DNA of 7,349 nt. It comes from Planctomycetota bacterium. Lineage in GTDB: Bacteria > Planctomycetota > Phycisphaerae > Sedimentisphaerales > Anaerohalosphaeraceae. A model generated the notes under the pieces. It searched no databases. It was not told the DNA's origin and saw only the letters and a program-made list of their open reading frames with translations. Below, piece after piece: positions 6,278 through 7,349 of this stretch (position 1 is its first letter; the number at the start of each line of letters is the position of its first letter). The stretch is taken from NCBI GenBank assembly GCA_030637065.1, contig DAOVVQ010000191.1, forward strand, positions 1 through 7,349. Reading direction: 5' to 3'. A program made the translations under genes and the position numbers.

Positions 6278-7054
6278 TTATAATTCAGCTCCACAGGAGG
6301 GGCATACATCCAATTCAAGGTGATGAGCTAAATTTGAGTCATCTGGAACATAACATTGCTCTCCACAGCAACTGCACTCAGGTGTTGAAATGCCTTGGAA
6401 GCAAACTTCACAACTACCCTTAAGAACTGACAAGGTTCCACAAAGAGGGCAAATATCTAAATTGGCTGGATCATAAGATTCGGCCAATGAAGTCATAACG
6501 TAATTAATAAAGTCTTGGTGCTTGGAACGTATGATTAGATAAAATGAATCGGTTTCAATAGAAGGTGACTGGTCAACTATGGCATCTGATCTGATATCAT
6601 ATTCGTCTCGAAAAGATCGTAGCAACCCAAAGAAAGCCCATGCAGCAACAGATACGGCTTCTGTTAGATCTTTAGGCGTGACACGATGCATTATTTTATT
6701 ACGCTGTGTATTAACTTTTTTAATAACCTCAATGACAGTTTTCCGTGAGTCCTGCAATGCATCCAAATGGTTATCTTCTAGATGCTTGATAGTTTTGGAG
6801 ACAGGTGGGCCGTATGCCTCTGGGTTCTTGAGCAAAGAGCAATCGGGATCGAGTTCTTTCAAGAAAATTCTAAGGTAATAGTCTGCTGCGTGAGCTACAC
6901 TTATCACAGCCCATTTGCTGTGATGTTTTTTCTCTTGAGGGTCCGCTTGACTGTTGATCATGTTTAATTCTGCAAAGTGATCTCCAGCGTGACGGAGTGA
7001 GTCTTTGCAATTCGACCACAAAGGCTCTATGTCTGGTCGGTCTAATGTCATCAT
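6278..7054 (-). CDS. Unrecognised HEPN-like protein with C-terminal zinc-ribbon clusters
   Basis: I do not recognise the family as a whole. The 258 residues appear to have two parts. Residues 1-160 look all-helical, with AVISVAHAADYYLRIFLKEL (49-68), an internal Lys/His-rich linker, and QRNKIMHRVT (117-126). R118NKIMH123 fits the RX4H motif of HEPN domains, where Arg and His form an RNase active site. Residues 200-258 hold paired cysteines: C202/C205 with C215/C218, and C227/C230 with C251/C254, the usual pattern of two zinc ribbons (extra Cys at 229 and 234). No signal peptide or membrane segment is evident. The start is ATG 7052-7054 (or the next codon), with only a weak GGAAAG upstream. 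The DNA is clearly AT-richer than its neighbours (22 of 60 G/C at 6481-6540), suggesting later acquisition. It converges on accA with a 30-base gap. RNA cleavage or defence is inference from the motif; no MNT-type antitoxin partner is visible. Confidence 0.8.
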   Translation of the reverse strand: MMTLDRPDIEPLWSNCKDSLRHAGDHFAELNMINSQADPQEKKHHSKWAVISVAHAADYYLRIFLKELDPDCSLLKNPEAYGPPVSKTIKHLEDNHLDALQDSRKTVIEVIKKVNTQRNKIMHRVTPKDLTEAVSVAAWAFFGLLRSFRDEYDIRSDAIVDQSPSIETDSFYLIIRSKHQDFINYVMTSLAESYDPANLDICPLCGTLSVLKGSCEVCFQGISTPECSCCGEQCYVPDDSNLAHHLELDVCPSCGAEL

Positions 7055-7085
7055 TATTTATTACTTTCCAACAGCAAATATACAA

Positions 7086-7120
7086 TCGGTAGCGTAGGCT
7101 TTAGCCCACCCTGAAAACTT
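7086..7120. repeat. 35-base intergenic repeat, copy 1
   Basis: The sequence begins TCGGTAGCGTAGGCTTTAGC and ends GAAAACTT. It matches 7189-7223 at 32 of 35 positions. It contains GGCT-TT-AGCC, a short hairpin. The reverse strand reads GGTGGGCTAAAGCCTACGC, a phrase I recall as a common dispersed repeat in environmental genomes. Confidence 0.7.
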
Positions 7121-7188
7121 CATGTCCTTCAATTCCTTCATGGTAAGAAAAATCCCTGCCAACACCGTCTTTCACCTGTTGCGATAAG

Positions 7189-7223
7189 TCGGTAGCGCAG
7201 GCTTTAGCCCACGCCGAAAACTT
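7189..7223. repeat. 35-base intergenic repeat, copy 2
   Basis: This is the second copy, in the same orientation as 7086-7120 and 103 bases further on, with three substitutions. The GGCT-TT-AGCC core is unchanged. The 68 bases between the copies show no gene or repeat that I can identify. Confidence 0.7.
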
Positions 7224-7235
7224 TAATTCTGTTTT

Positions 7236-7265
7236 CTCTGTGCCACGTTCGGCAGACTCTGTGGC
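7236..7265. repeat. CTCTGTG repeat pair with short hairpin
   Basis: CTCTGTG occurs at 7236-7242 and 7257-7263. GCCAC (7242-7246) and GTGGC (7261-7265) can pair around a 14-base loop. On the + strand this is followed by a T-rich tract (7266-7286), so it looks like a weak terminator in that direction, but no + strand gene ends here. CACAGAG-type words recur in dispersed repeats of many environmental genomes, which is my preferred reading. Confidence 0.35.
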
Positions 7266-7268
7266 TAT

Positions 7269-7349
7269 TTATTTTTTTTCTTTTTTCAATCTTCGTTTTT
7301 CCTTTGGACTAAGCTGGCTCTTTTTCTGTTGTTCTCTTTTGCCTTTATC
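7269..7349 (-). CDS. Possible Lys-rich C-terminal end of a gene entering from the right edge
   Basis: Read from the window edge on the minus strand, 26 codons are open down to a TAA at 7269-7271. The peptide is Lys/Arg/Gln-rich, for example SQLSPKEKRRLKKEKK at its end, a style common in basic C-terminal tails. No start or domain is visible, and a purine-rich strand would give such a composition by itself. The product is unknown, and it may not be a gene. Confidence 0.3.
   Translation of the reverse strand, partial: DKGKREQQKKSQLSPKEKRRLKKEKK

Noticed and set aside
7086..7223. CRISPR array from the 35-base repeats
   Set aside because: There are only two copies, the 68-base gap is too long for a spacer, and no cas gene is near.

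Overview
The window looks like chromosomal DNA from a free-living, biosynthetically competent bacterium. The central block is GC-rich (41 of 60 bases G/C at 2521-2580), and both ends carry palindromic intergenic repeats. Repeats of this style (a GTAGGATGGGT-like motif, a GGCTAAAGCC-like motif and CACAGAG words) are, from memory, frequent in environmental Planctomycetota and some deltaproteobacterial-type genomes. A purL that carries its own PurS-like domains would also fit such groups. The taxonomic guess is inference only.

Left edge (1-299): a nested palindrome (1-67) directly precedes the 3' half of a response-regulator receiver domain on the + strand. The part of that domain that should carry the phosphorylated aspartate is missing, so this looks like a gene remnant broken near base 105-108.

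Main block (300-4870, minus strand): a compact three-gene unit transcribed right to left as tyrA, purL, purQ. tyrA encodes prephenate dehydrogenase for tyrosine synthesis. purL and purQ encode the synthetase and glutaminase subunits of phosphoribosylformylglycinamidine (FGAM) synthase, the fourth step of de novo purine synthesis. tyrA and purL overlap by 4 bases with a good ribosome binding site inside tyrA, and purL and purQ are 15 bases apart, so co-transcription and coupling are likely. PurL begins with two PurS-like segments in tandem, which would explain why there is no separate purS gene here.

Divergent control region (4871-5104): it separates tyrA from accA, holds a candidate sigma70-type promoter for the tyrA operon with a 13-base palindrome over its -35 element, and has a longer 8-base inverted repeat.

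Right part: accA (5105-6247, +) encodes the carboxyltransferase alpha subunit of acetyl-CoA carboxylase, with an unusual charged C-terminal tail of about 58 residues. It converges on an AT-richer gene (6278-7054, minus) for an unrecognised protein with a HEPN-type RX4H motif and two C-terminal zinc-ribbon-like Cys clusters. That gene is the best accessory or defence candidate in the window. The remaining 295 bases hold two copies of a 35-base repeat, a CTCTGTG repeat pair and a possible Lys-rich C-terminal end of a gene entering from the right edge.

Most of the window is ordinary metabolism. I do not see a clear multi-gene undescribed system; the HEPN/zinc-ribbon protein is the only candidate component of one.
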